Source: Amoebophrya sp. A120
Lineage: Eukaryota; Sar; Dinophyceae; Syndiniales; Amoebophryaceae
Direction of reading: 5' to 3'
Assembly (NCBI GenBank): GCA_905178155.1
Contig: CAJINV010000008.1
Location: forward strand, 3,460,013 to 3,524,012
Length of the DNA: 64,000 nucleotides
Of the stretch, positions 43,523 to 54,510 are shown piece by piece. The position numbers were made by a program, and so were the translations under genes. Numbering within the stretch: the first letter of the stretch is position 1; each line of letters starts with the position of its first letter. The notes under the pieces were generated by a model. It was given only the letters and a program-made list of their open reading frames with translations, ran no database searches and had not been told where the DNA came from.

Positions 43523-46247
43523 ATGGAAGACGCCGCCGAGGGCGACAACAAGAACTCAACAATAACACCTCCGGTCGATTTCTCGACGCTGCCCGCGACG
43601 CCGACAGCCGTCCGCATTCGCATTCTCGTCCGGGAACTGCGCATCGCGCACGAGGGCGGCCGCGAACAGCTGCAGATTCGCGTGTCGTTCCACGTGCTGT
43701 GGCAGGACCACCGGCTCCATGACTACCCGGCGGAAAAGTCGTCCCAACTACCGGCAAACATCTGGCGCCCGGAGTTCAACTTCCACCTATTGGAAATGGT
43801 TGAAAAAAAGCAGGCGCACCATCTACTTCCGCCGCAGTCCTCTTCTCATCTGCTCGAACAGCAACCTATCCCCCCCGGGCCCCAGCCGATGTTTTTCAGT
43901 AAGGACCGCAAAGTGCGTATCCTGTGTAAAAACGTACCCACCCCAGAGTTGTCATGCAGATTTGCAATGACAGAAACACTTGTGATGCGCTTCCCCATGA
44001 AAGGCATTTCCAATCGTGTTTCGGCATTTGTAATGCTGTGACCAGGATGAGCAGATGGATTTCTGATGCAGCTGGCCTTGCGAACCTGCACTACACTAAG
44101 GACTGCAACTTGTGATGCGTGACCCCCAAAAGCTCTAGGTTTGTGTTGCAAAGTCCCCATGTCGACTCTGGTGTGGGGACGTTTTTACACAGCATAGTGC
44201 GGGATCTGATTCATATGACTGTGGACTGCAAGCTCCTGTCCATCGACTTGCTCGACGGCAACGCGCGGAATCGAGAGGCCCTGCGGAACTTCCCCTTCGA
44301 CTCCTTCAAATTTGACTTTGTCGTATCTATGAACGGGGCCGTCCGGCTGGAAAGCAGCGACCTCGTGGACGCGCAGCTCGAGAATATGGAAATCAAGGGC
44401 GAATACTTGCGTTGGCGCCAAGCGGAGCGGGAAGCGGATGTGGCGGCGGGCAAGGGCGTGGCGGAGGAAATTGTCACTCATATTGTTCAAGAACACGGTT
44501 CTGGAACTGAAAATAAGAAACCTGTCGGTAGAACGACCACAGGGAATGAAGACATCAGAATGGATGTCCAAGTCGTGCAACAAGAAGCGGCCCCAGCTGC
44601 CACCGCGTCCCATGCGCGATATGCGGACAAGGGGATCTCGGCCGCCACGGGCGCGGGCGAGCATTTCCGGTTCGAGGCACCGCTTCTCTCGGGGGAGTTT
44701 GCGGTGACGCGGTTCGTCTTATCGAAAGGAAAAATCCCCCCTCAACAAAACTTGTGTTGCTGTATTTGAGTACACAAATCGACTTGTATTGCTAGAAGGC
44801 CAAGAGACGCAGCTGCTCCCTCGTTTGGAGGCAATTTGTCACGCTGTTTCCCGTTTCCAGTTGCTTTCTGTCATGCTGAAGGCGCAAGGCGTTCCTGCGC
44901 CAGCCAGCACTACAGTCCGCATCTCTTCCCTTCTAGCATCACAAAGCTGATTTGCGACCACAAATCTGCATCACAGATTTCCGCTTTGATATGGGGAGGG
45001 GGCATTTTTCATTGTAATACGTCTACGGCATGGGCGAAAACCGTTCCCCCCTTTCCGGAATGTTTTTTCGTCAGTTGTTTTTTCGGGTGGAAATCAAGCG
45101 CGACCCCACATACTATCTCTACAAGGGCGTGCTGCCCATGCTGCTGGTCTTCTGTGTCAGTCTCATCGGCACGGTGGGCCTCAACTCGAAGGACTTTGCG
45201 GGTGACAAACTCAGCGGGCTGCTGGCAGCCATTCTCACCCTGTTCGCCATCCAGTGGACCATTGCGGACCGCCTGCCCCGGCTGCCGTTTCTCACCGAGC
45301 TGGACCGGGTGTCAATGAGCTGCGGCACCGGGCTTTTGTTGCTCGTGCTTGGCGTTGCGGTCTCGCATCAGGTGGCGTTGAATTTTGACGACGAGGCTGA
45401 TCCCGATAGCGAAAGCGACTCGAGGACGATCGCTGGGACTTCCGCGACAAATTCCCCTGCAACGACGAGTACAACCAGCATAAAATCTTCTTCCGCCAGC
45501 GAGCGACTTCTGGCACCCTCTTCGCTGATCAGTTTCGGATGTGGCGCGGTTTCCCTCCTGTGGGTCGGCCTGGGGCTGCTCAGGAGCTGGCGCGCGGCCG
45601 TACGGGCCAGGAGGTCCTCTGGTAGTACCACAACCTCAGCCGCGACGAGCGCAGGTGACCGTGCTGGGGAGTCAAGCAGGCATACGCAAACAGGGCCAAG
45701 CGATGTTGTTCCCAGAACATTAGAGGATGTTGATCAAGTTCAAGCCGACTACGTTGTCAACGCGAACTGCAAGTCAGACCGCTGGAAGAAGCCGCCGTTC
45801 ATGCAGGGCAAGCTTGTTATCACACACAAAATTTTCAATATTGTTGTATGCAGCGTGGATAAATTGTAACGTTTACGTTTTCCAATTCCAATGTCTCAAC
45901 ATCTGTCATGCAAAAACAGACGGGCAACAAATTCTCTCCTCCGCGAGCCGATGAATTCTCATCTAGTGGCATTTTCATTGCGCCATCAATAGTCATGATC
46001 GAGATTCCACTATGAAATGATCGCGCACGACGCACGCGCACCAGCAATGTTTGTTTATTGTGCGATACTCGTGCGGGCACTGAAGTACGACGTGGTTCTT
46101 CCAGGGATCGGCCCTATCACTTTTCTCAGTCGCCCGCTGGCGCTGTACGAAGCGACTTCCGAGGAGGATTTCGAACGCAAGGTCGGCCGCGAAATTGAGC
46201 TCGAGGAGTTCGATCCGGCGGGGAAAATTATGGGCATAGAGTGGTGA
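43523..46247 (+). CDS. pentameric ligand-gated ion channel (pro-loop type)
   Basis: Exons 43523-43917, 44202-44719, 45025-45817 and 46073-46247 give 626 residues; all three introns are introners. The extracellular part shows the family's early strands (AVRIRILVRELRI, LQIRVSFHVLWQDHRL) and a loop-A-like IWRPEFNF near residue 85. The Cys-loop position reads LRNFPFDSFKFDFVVS near residue 160. It keeps the FPFD core with its proline but lacks the two cysteines, as in prokaryotic members. M1 is near 333-355 (YYLYKGVLPMLLVFCVSLIG), M2 near 366-388 (DKLSGLLAAILTLFAIQW), M3 near 400-422 and M4 near 468-490. No clear signal peptide is visible. Ligand and ion selectivity cannot be inferred. Confidence 0.75.
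43918..44196 (+). mobile_element. introner element, family F, TSD GTGCG
   Basis: This 279-bp unit begins TATCCTGTGTAAAAACG and ends CGTTTTTACACAGCATA, with inner arms CCCACCCCAGAGT and ACTCTGGTGTGGGG. GTGCG flanks both sides. Excision gives RKVRDLIHMTVD in frame. Confidence 0.88.
44720..45019 (+). mobile_element. introner element, family B, TSD CGTCT
   Basis: This 300-bp unit begins TATCGAAAGGAAAAATC with a C-run and ends with a G-run and CATTTTTCATTGTAATA. CGTCT flanks both sides. Excision gives VTRFVYGMGENRSP in frame. Confidence 0.85.
45818..46067 (+). mobile_element. introner element, near-perfect TSD CTTGT/CTCGT
   Basis: This 250-bp unit begins TATCACACACAAAATT and ends GTTTATTGTGCGATA, imperfect inverted repeats. 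The flanks match at 4 of 5 bases. Excision gives MQGKLVRALKYDVV in frame. Confidence 0.72.
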
Positions 46248-47032
46248 CAGTAGAACAGCTGGCGGAAAGCAGCTCTCCATGTTGAGGTGTGAGCATCATT
46301 ATCTATCACCCAAAGAAAGTAGAGTGCGCTGAAAGCACCGGCTCGTCTACCCACATTGATTCTGCTGCGCATGAAAATTGATGATGTCAGTTTTCACTTG
46401 ATGATTTTGATTCCGCTGGCTTCTTGGCAACGAGGATCTTGATTGGCTCGAACAGATCAACGGCAATAGCAGAGCTGTTTTCTAGTAAGTATCTTTCATT
46501 CTCGAGATTGCAAGAATGTTCAAACAGCACTTGCTTTCGTGCGAGCGTTGCTTCCTATGCAAAGAGGCCGCGACGACCGAGACCGTCGTGAGTCGTTTGA
46601 TTCTCTCATCCAACTACATGTCTTATCCGACATGTTGCGCCTTGTCTAGTGCACTTCCTCGCTTCAGAACTACGGAGCAAGTGCTAGACTCCAAGTTCAT
46701 CTAGTAGAAAGAAGTGTCTGCTTTATTTTTTGTTTATCTCGACTGTCACTGTTCCTGTTGCAATCTCTCTTGCAAGTGCAACGCTGGCGCTGCACAAAGT
46801 GGCCGGAACCCGAAGTAAATAAAGTGAAGAGCTGCGAGATAATTACAATCGAATCGTCTTTAACTTCATCGACTCGTCATGTGGGTCGAGTTTCAGTTTG
46901 GAGGTCAGCTTACATGTCTGGACGTGGTCCGCCCGACGTAGCACGACAAAAAAGCGCCAGTTTTTGATCAGATAGGAAGTTTTTGTTTCATGCCATGTTG
47001 AAATAGACATCATCATCATTACTACGAAAAGC
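46248..47032. other. intergenic region, no gene seen
   Basis: About 785 bp of AT-rich sequence without a credible ORF, introner or RNA gene. Confidence 0.5.
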
Positions 47033-50000
47033 ATGGGAATCAAAGGGCTCCTTCCGCTTTTGCACTCGGTCCAGGAGGACAAGCACATCCGGGAGTTCGA
47101 AGGGCAAACCGCGGGCATCGACGGCTATGTGTGGCTCCACCGGGCAGCCTACAGCTTTGCCACGGAATTGGCGCTGGTGGAGCAGGAAGAAAAGGATCTT
47201 GGGGACGAGCCGCAAGAAGAACCAGGAGTCTGTCAACAACATTTTGTCTCTTCCTCCTCCACGTCGGAACAGGAAAATGAGCAAAAAAACCCCGCGACGA
47301 GGACCGCAGATGAATCTGAGAAGTGTGCCAGTAGCACCAGCGCCGTGTCGGTGTCGCCTACTGTCTTGTCGCCACGGAAGATGCGGATCTACGAAAAGAT
47401 GGCACAGTTTGTGGTGAAGAACTACTGCCAAAAGTTGATGGCCCACGGCGTGCAGTGCCACGTGGTGTTTGACGGTGGCTTTCTCCCGATGAAAGAGAAG
47501 GAGGAGAAACAGCGCGACGCGGGGCGGCGGAAGAATCTGGAGAAGGGCTTGGAATTGTACTTCCAGAAAAACGACAAGGAGGGCGCCTTCAAGGCCTTCG
47601 CTTCGGCCTACGACATCGTGCCGGAAATGGCCTCCGTGTGCTGCAAGCTCTTTCAGGTGTACGGCATCGCCTACACGGTGGCGCCCTACGAGGCGGACGC
47701 GCAGCTCAGCTGGTTGATGGAAAACAAACGCGTGGACTTTCTGATCACCGAGGACAGCGACCTGCTCGCGTTCCACCCGCGGAACCGCGTCTTGTACAAG
47801 TTGGACTTCTCCTCCATGACCGGAAAATTCGTCGCGCTGCAATCAGCGGAGGACTTCGAAAAAAGGATTAAGGATTCCGCGTTGGAAAAACTGTTCGTGG
47901 TTCCAGACCAGCACGCTAAGCTTAGTACTTCTACGCGCGGGGGCCAACAGCACCCCGGTTCTTTATCGGAGAATTCGGAGACGGAGACACGGTTCGAATT
48001 TTACCGGAGGCTGTTCCTTGCGGCCTGCATCCTCTTGGGCTGCGACTACGGGGACACGACCATCCCCAAGGCCGGCCCGAAGAAGGTCTGTGACCTGGTG
48101 GCCAAGGCGGGCTACGATCCCGAGAAGATCGCGAAGTGCGCGCGCTTCGACGGCCTGGATGTGGGCAAAGATTTTGTGAAGAATTTTGCCAAGGCCTGGC
48201 TCTGTTTCCACCACCAGACCATTTTCGCGACCGGGCCGGACCCGGCGCAGGAGAACCGGCTCACGGCTCTGCGCGAGGTCGCGGACTGTAGTACTTCTAA
48301 AGCAGGAGCTTTTGCGCACTATGCGAAGGGGAGCCGGAAAATTTTCGAGAATTTGGCTCACCCGGAGGAGATGCTGGTTTCCTTCTGTGGGCGGCGGTAC
48401 GACGCGGAAACGGCGCGCGAAGTGGCAAAGGGCAAAATGCATCCGGTCACCTTTCGAAAAATTCACCTCGTGTCCACGGCGGCGGCGAGCGGTTCTGGTT
48501 CTGGTGCGGTTCTCTCCTCTGCGGGAGGTTCGACGAGGAATGATACTTCGAGTGCTAGTAGCTCTTTCACCGCGTCCCGCCCCGCGCTGCCGGCCCGCAT
48601 TATCGCGACAAAAGTGCGGAAGAACAACAATAGCGCGAGAGGTGGTGGGAAGAAAAAAGACGAAACAAATCCGGATCCCAACCAGATCAGTATTCTGTCC
48701 TTTTTCAAGCCGGTGGCGTTGACAAACCGGACCGAGAAGCAGCAAAAGGAGTTAAGTTTGCAGAAGAAAAGGACGGCCGGTGGTACGTCTGCATCGGTCG
48801 GTAATGGGAAGAAAGATGAAGTAGGTCCTTCTACGAAGCGACGGAAGCTTGATGTCGGCACGACCGGTGAAGAAGAGAACCAATCCTCATCCGAGCCGTA
48901 CGTGCCCCGCCGTTTTCGCGGCCGGCAAGAAGAGGAACTGCGCACCTATCTCGCAGAGGAGGGGGGAGGGACGGACGCCGGACTGCACGCCTTCGAAGCA
49001 CAATTTGCTAACCAGAACGACGAGGTGGACGATCAGGCACACCATCACAGAGGGGAAGACCTGCGTGACACTGTTGGACCCCCCAAAGAACAAGTGGAAC
49101 TGTCTAACCGCAGCGGTCCAAGTCGGAATAGACAACCACAGCAGGAAAAGAATATACCTGGGCGAACTTCATCGGTGGTGGCCGGGAAAAACGTGGCTCG
49201 CGAACAGGTGGACGAGATTGGCAGTCCTGGCGAACAAGGGCAGCCTGAGCCCGGTGACGAAAGCCAGCACCTTCCTGACGGGGGGGCACCAGTGGTCGAC
49301 ACGGATATTCTTGTGGGAACAGACGGAAAAGAAAACGATCAAAAGACCGTTAATACGGCACAACGAGAACAAGGCAGCCTTTCATCTTGTGCGCGTGGGC
49401 AGGATCATGTTGAGGCGGGCGATGGGGGTTCTAAGAATGATATCCATGAGACAACGAGCGAGGTCGTCGGCGCGGCTGTCCCGTCTCCGGAATCAGCGGG
49501 TTATCTACGCGACGATGATGATCCAGGTGAAAAGGAAGAAGAGCAGCTTCCTATAGCAAGCGAACCGAACAGAAACATTTTGAAGAAGCCCGGTGCGAAG
49601 AAGAAGCAAGGCGGTCCACGACCCGGAGGCATTTCCTCCGATGGAAATAACCAGATCGACGACTTTTTTTCCGCTTTCGCATTTAACTCGCAGCAGTCTT
49701 CGCAGGGCACCCCTTTACGGGGAGGCAATAAAGTCTTGAAGGCTTCGAATAAACTGAGGCAAGGCAAGATGAACATGGTGAGCAATAGGTCCACCTCGAA
49801 TTTCCAGCAGGGCATGACATCTGCAACCACTGGAGACGTCGACGGCGGACAAAAAGCGAAGCAGAAGGCACACATCAAGCAAGACAAGACCACGGGTAAG
49901 GAACAACAAGTAGAAGCAGGTCATGATTCTCCACCACCACCTTCTGCAGCGAAGAAAAAAATGGGCAAAGCCGGTGGGCGTGGCGGTGCGACGACGGCAA

Positions 50001-50200
50001 GCAAGAACAAAATGATGAACGCTGCTGGATCCTCGCCCGCCGCGGCCGCGAGTGCGACGGAACTAGGAAAGCCAGCTTGCAGTCGGCCTTCACCACCAGG
50101 AACAGGACAAGCATCTTCGGCTCCTGGCGTCGGATTATCCGCTTCGAGCCTTCAGTTCCTCGAATCTCTGGGCTGGAGCAAGCCGAAACCCTCGCAGTGA
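47033..50200 (+). CDS. EXO1: EXO1-type 5'-3' exonuclease / flap nuclease
   Basis: This single-exon gene encodes 1055 residues. The N-terminus MGIKGLLPLLHSV, the block GQTAGIDGYVWLHRAAYSFA, VVFDGGFLP (near 145), YEADAQLSWL (near 219), ITEDSDLLAF (near 237) and GCDYGDTTIPKAGPKK (near 337) follow the XPG/FEN1 nuclease order. Metal-binding acidic residues are present. The N-terminal wording and long tail favour EXO1 over FEN1. A low-complexity insert of about 70 residues splits the N domain after residue 50. The tail carries QISILSFF at residues 551-558, an exact QxxIxxFF PCNA-binding (PIP) pattern, and a weaker NNQIDDFF near residue 875. Expected roles from the family are mismatch repair and end resection in the nucleus. 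Confidence 0.88.
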   Translation: MGIKGLLPLLHSVQEDKHIREFEGQTAGIDGYVWLHRAAYSFATELALVEQEEKDLGDEPQEEPGVCQQHFVSSSSTSEQENEQKNPATRTADESEKCASSTSAVSVSPTVLSPRKMRIYEKMAQFVVKNYCQKLMAHGVQCHVVFDGGFLPMKEKEEKQRDAGRRKNLEKGLELYFQKNDKEGAFKAFASAYDIVPEMASVCCKLFQVYGIAYTVAPYEADAQLSWLMENKRVDFLITEDSDLLAFHPRNRVLYKLDFSSMTGKFVALQSAEDFEKRIKDSALEKLFVVPDQHAKLSTSTRGGQQHPGSLSENSETETRFEFYRRLFLAACILLGCDYGDTTIPKAGPKKVCDLVAKAGYDPEKIAKCARFDGLDVGKDFVKNFAKAWLCFHHQTIFATGPDPAQENRLTALREVADCSTSKAGAFAHYAKGSRKIFENLAHPEEMLVSFCGRRYDAETAREVAKGKMHPVTFRKIHLVSTAAASGSGSGAVLSSAGGSTRNDTSSASSSFTASRPALPARIIATKVRKNNNSARGGGKKKDETNPDPNQISILSFFKPVALTNRTEKQQKELSLQKKRTAGGTSASVGNGKKDEVGPSTKRRKLDVGTTGEEENQSSSEPYVPRRFRGRQEEELRTYLAEEGGGTDAGLHAFEAQFANQNDEVDDQAHHHRGEDLRDTVGPPKEQVELSNRSGPSRNRQPQQEKNIPGRTSSVVAGKNVAREQVDEIGSPGEQGQPEPGDESQHLPDGGAPVVDTDILVGTDGKENDQKTVNTAQREQGSLSSCARGQDHVEAGDGGSKNDIHETTSEVVGAAVPSPESAGYLRDDDDPGEKEEEQLPIASEPNRNILKKPGAKKKQGGPRPGGISSDGNNQIDDFFSAFAFNSQQSSQGTPLRGGNKVLKASNKLRQGKMNMVSNRSTSNFQQGMTSATTGDVDGGQKAKQKAHIKQDKTTGKEQQVEAGHDSPPPPSAAKKKMGKAGGRGGATTASKNKMMNAAGSSPAAAASATELGKPACSRPSPPGTGQASSAPGVGLSASSLQFLESLGWSKPKPSQ

Positions 50201-50853
50201 GGAAGGTCGACGAGAAAAACCACTGAAAAGTTCTCGAGGACTAGTTGTTGTTCTTGAGCGGTATTGCACCATGAGAGAAAAGGCAATTTCACCGGGGCTG
50301 CAGAACTAGCAGTAGAAGTTGCATTACCAGAACAACTGCACTCATTCTATCGGCTCTTGACGAATTTGGGTTGTGCAAATGAAAAGAAGAAATCCTTCCC
50401 GAACGCCGTCTGCCGTCGCGACACCAGTAGAACAAGGGTAGTTTAGTGTTCGTCACGCTCGGGCACGAGGAGCTCGCAAGTCCTGAAGAAGGTTGTACCA
50501 GAGGCATGCGCTGGCTCCTGAGTGACCCGCCTCGTGCGGCTGCGTCAGGTGAGCGAGCTTTCACAGCAGAAGCACCCCGCGTGTAGGTTGAGCAGTGGAG
50601 AGATGATGATGCAAGTTGGGCAGCGCGACGGTGACCCTCCCGTTGTTCTCTTTCACGATGAATGTCTGTGAGGATAATTTTGATTTCGCTCCGCCGTCAG
50701 CGAGCACATATGCATATCCAAGCATTTTGCTTTTTGAAGCAAAGTGAAGTCGACGGATAAAGTGAAGTCGACTGATGTCCTCGTCGTTCACATGAGTTTC
50801 AGTTTCACCGAAAAACCTATTTCCGAGCCGTGAACGGAATACTACAGAAAATT
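50201..50853. other. intergenic region, no gene seen
   Basis: About 650 bp. A short ATG-led stretch near 50792 (MSFSFTEKPISEP) ends in a stop. It could be a leader exon of the next gene but has no support. Confidence 0.4.
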
Positions 50854-53358
50854 ATGCCACTGGACCTCGGCGACGTGTTTATCCTGCGGTTCAAGGACCT
50901 GCGTCTGGACCGCATTCACTCCAAATGCCTGGTCCACGCCAAAGTTGTCGACAACTGGGTACCGGCGGGCGGCAAAGAGATTTTTGCCACCCTGCTGGAG
51001 GACGACAACGGCGACCGGCTGCGCCTGGTAGTGCTGCAGGGCAGGAACGTCGAAAAGTGCGTCATAGGTGGAAACAAGCAGGAGGAGGGAGCAAGATTGC
51101 CGGAGGAAGTGGAGGGGGGAGGACGAGCGCAGGAAATAAAGAACGAAGGGACGCAGGAAAAGAAGGTTCAGGACAGCAGCGGAGATACATCTCCAACACC
51201 TGCAGTCGACAATACAGAAGAAAGAGAGCAGGCCTCAAGTTCTACTACAAGAACATCTTCGGGCGGTAGTACTTCTAGTACGGATGTGGTGGCAGAGAAA
51301 AAAGCGCAGGAAAGGATTAGCACGGAGGCACAATCGGTTTGTTCGGCAAAAACTGCATCGGCGTTCACCGCGGCAGATCGGGTCCAAGGACAAGATCGCA
51401 ATGTCCGGTTCACGCTGGCGGACATGCAGGGGCAGTTTCCGCCGGGATCCCGTATCACCCTGCAGGAGCCGTGGTTCAAGATTTTGTACGACGGGACGCA
51501 CGGGCTGCGTGTGGAAAACCTGAACCTCATGCGGGGGATCCAGATCGTTGGCCTGATAAACGACGAGAACAAGAAGTCTGCAGCAGTTCCCGCGGCTGCT
51601 AGTGCTGGTGCTGGCCGCCAACAGGCGAGCGCGTCCTCGTCTGTTCGATCTACACCTGAAGACGAGGTCACATTATGAACAATAACTGAACATCAATCAT
51701 TCCAATTGTAGTGACGGAGATCATGTTGTTGCTGTTCCTGTTGAGTAACAGAAATTTCAAAGTGATGTGCATCTGCATGGTGCATGATGGTCGTGCAGTT
51801 CTCACAGTAGAGTCTAACTACATTCGACGAAGAGACCGGTGGCTGTTCAAAAAGCGTTTCCAATCTCCACACAGGTTGCAGACCGTGTTTCGAAGCTGCA
51901 GGAGCAGGGCAAAATTTGCGTCCAGCGGATGGACTTCGATCAGGCGCTTCAACTGTACGACCTCGGTCTGCAGGTGATGACGTCCAACGAAACATTGTCT
52001 CGTTTGCGGAAGGAAAAAGCGCCGCTGTTCCACAGCAACCGGAGCCTGTGCTTCTTGAAAAAGAAAATGTTCAAAAGCGCGGCAGAAGAAGCAGAAAAAG
52101 CCGTGAAAACGGATCCGGGGTTTCTGAAAGGCTACCTGCGCGCCAGCGAAGCCTGGGAAAAACTGGGAAAGCACGTACTACGCCTGATATGATTTCTGTA
52201 ACTGTGGTCTTTCTTGTTCGAATCCAAGGAGTGGAGTAGCATCCAGTTGCTCCCGCTTTGAATCGCGAACAAATTTTGAACTACGCGAGGGAGCAACGCT
52301 TGGGTTTTTTATTGTTTGATTCCTTCTACTACAGCTAGAGAGCTAGCAGGGAATTTCTTTTTCGAAGCGACGCACTCCTGGGACCCCGTTTTTTCATTCA
52401 GATTCAATCGTTTCCCCACGGTTAAAGTCAAATGTAAATCTGTTTCATTCCGCAGGGCCGCGCCGTGGAGGTACTGCTGCAGATCCCGACGCTGGTGGAC
52501 CGTCCGAGCGTGGCGAGCGGCGCGCAGCAGGACCAGCTTCGGCCACACATCCAGCTGACCAAAGCGGACCAGGACTTGCTGTACACTCTGTTCAAGCAGT
52601 CGTGTGTGCTGCCGACCACCCCCAGTGCGGTCCTGCGGGTGCTGCAGGAAACGGACGACAAGTTGTGGACCCTGTCCCCCAAGTACTTTCTGGAGGTGTG
52701 CGACTTCGCGGTGAAGACCTTTCTGCTGACGAAATTTCAGTCCGCCCAGCGGAAGTCCATCGACATGCCCGACGAGGAGCTGGACGACGCCATCGCGGAG
52801 AACCCGGCACTGCAAGCGGAACTGCGCGACGACTTGGAGAAGCGCCAGCGCGTGAAGGAAAAAATCCAGGAAACCGCCCTGAAACAGGAGGAGGAGGTCG
52901 TGCGCTTGGTGCCGGTGTTCCTCACGAAACTCGAACGCTACCACGCGCTCGCGGTCCTGTTTGACGCCAAGGAGATCGACATTGCCTGCAAAAATAAAGC
53001 CGACGTTGGAACGACGACGAGGAGTACAACGAGTGCGAGTACTAGCGATGTCAAGAACCCTTCTTCGTCCACGAGGAAGGACAGCAAAAAAAGTGGTGCA
53101 CAACAGGAGCAGCCGGTGGTAAAAGTCTCTTTGGTGGCCCGCTTTGAGCGGATGCGGAAGGATTTGCTGTCCATTCTGCCGCAAAAGGAAGAATCTGCTG
53201 CTGAAGTAGCTGAAAATAAACTAGCTAAAACCTCCCACGAACAACAAAAAGAAGAAACAGGGACGATGAAAACTGACAGGGAACAAGATGATGCGAAAAG
53301 AACTACAGTAGATGGGATGGAAAACAAGAGAATTTCTGACGCATTAAGCGGCGGCTGA
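50854..53358 (+). CDS. TPR-containing protein with beta-rich N-terminal domain
   Basis: Exons 50854-51666, 51833-52174 and 52456-53358 give 685 residues. Both introns fit GT-AG (51667-51832 and 52175-52455) and keep phase. The N-terminal domain is beta-rich, split by a low-complexity insert: DVFILRFKDLRLDRIHSKCL early and PGSRITLQEPWFKILYDGTH later. This resembles the oligonucleotide-fold-like domain seen before TPRs in some eukaryotic TPR/SET proteins, from memory. Exon 2 encodes TPR helices with the typical pattern (QGKICVQRMDFDQALQLYDL, FHSNRSLCFLKKKMFKSAAE). Exon 3 is helical with a charged tail. No SET or MYND motif is present, so catalytic function is not proposed. Confidence 0.68.
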
Positions 53359-54510
53359 AAAGCATAAAAGTTATTGAACAGTGTGTGAAAAAGAAAAGCG
53401 ACGTGGACGTGCACCTTGCGACCGGTCGATGACCGGTTGCAGATGCACAGATCAGCTCCAGATGAGCTGCTGAAGTCACTGTCACTGCGTTCTCGATTTT
53501 ATTTTTGCGCTGATGCATGAAGTTAAAGTGGATGAACTTTGGTTCTTCGAGACGATCCTTTGTTCTCTCAACGTCCACATAATTTGCGTGAAGATTCTTA
53601 GATTGATCTGCTACAATGATATCTCCACATCACACGATGAATTTGTTCCGTTTTCATACAACATGGTCTAATACCTTTCAGCCACGCACTGCCACACAAT
53701 TCGAATGCGATGAACAAGAACGTCGCCAGCGATTTCTCTACTTTTCGCCGCGATCATATCAATCTAATTTTGAGGACGATCTGCCCTTTGGCTATGGAGA
53801 ACGATCTACTTATCATTTTTCTGGTGATAATGTCGATGATCTTCGACCCTGTTGTCGGAGTCGGCCGCAGCGACCGGCAACGAGACCAACACTTTTTACA
53901 CACGTAGAAATTGGTATTGATATTAGGCACAGAAGAAGGCTTTTCCATTTTTGTTTATCGAAAAAGAAGTTCCGATGCAAATGTCTTGAAATTTTTATCT
54001 TTTTCACCGATCTTTCTATACTCTCTCTTCAGGCGACAGTTTGTTTAGTTTGATGGCGACAGTTTAGTTTCACCAAAATCGCGAAGTCTCACTTGTTGTG
54101 TAGCAAGCTCGTTCCTCCAATCTCGTTCTTTCCTTTATCATATACATAACCACGACAGTTGTACACTTTTTTCGCGAAATACAAACCTGCGCAGAGCTGC
54201 TTCTAGAGTGGTCTATAGTCTATTTATTCAGATAACACGTAGCGACAGAGCGTTCAAGTTATTGATTTGAATGTCGTAAACGAAGGAGAACGAAATGGAA
54301 ATGCGCAGCGAATCAATAATTGATTCGTAGGAGGAACCAGTGCTGCACACCAGGAGCTGCCCCGACTCCGTGGCGCCGCCGCAACTACCAGTACACCTAC
54401 AGCAGCAGCAGCAGTCTGGTGAAGAGGATTCTCGTCCTCATAGCCTCAACATAAAGTAACTACTTACGGCTCGTCCGGGCGACGCACCACAAGCACATTT
54501 ACCATCCGAC
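53359..54510. other. intergenic region, no gene seen
   Basis: About 1.15 kb. Overlapping short ORFs around 53616-54053 have AT-driven composition and no domain. A CAG-rich run at about 54398-54415 lies in the leader of the next gene. Confidence 0.5.

Noticed and set aside
50854-53358. SET-domain methyltransferase
   Set aside because: The N-terminal domain and TPRs recall some SET proteins, but no SET catalytic motif or MYND finger is present in any exon.
53616-54053. Small protein gene between the TPR gene and PRP4
   Set aside because: The overlapping frames are AT-driven, lack domains and conserved composition, and have no neighbouring exon that extends them.
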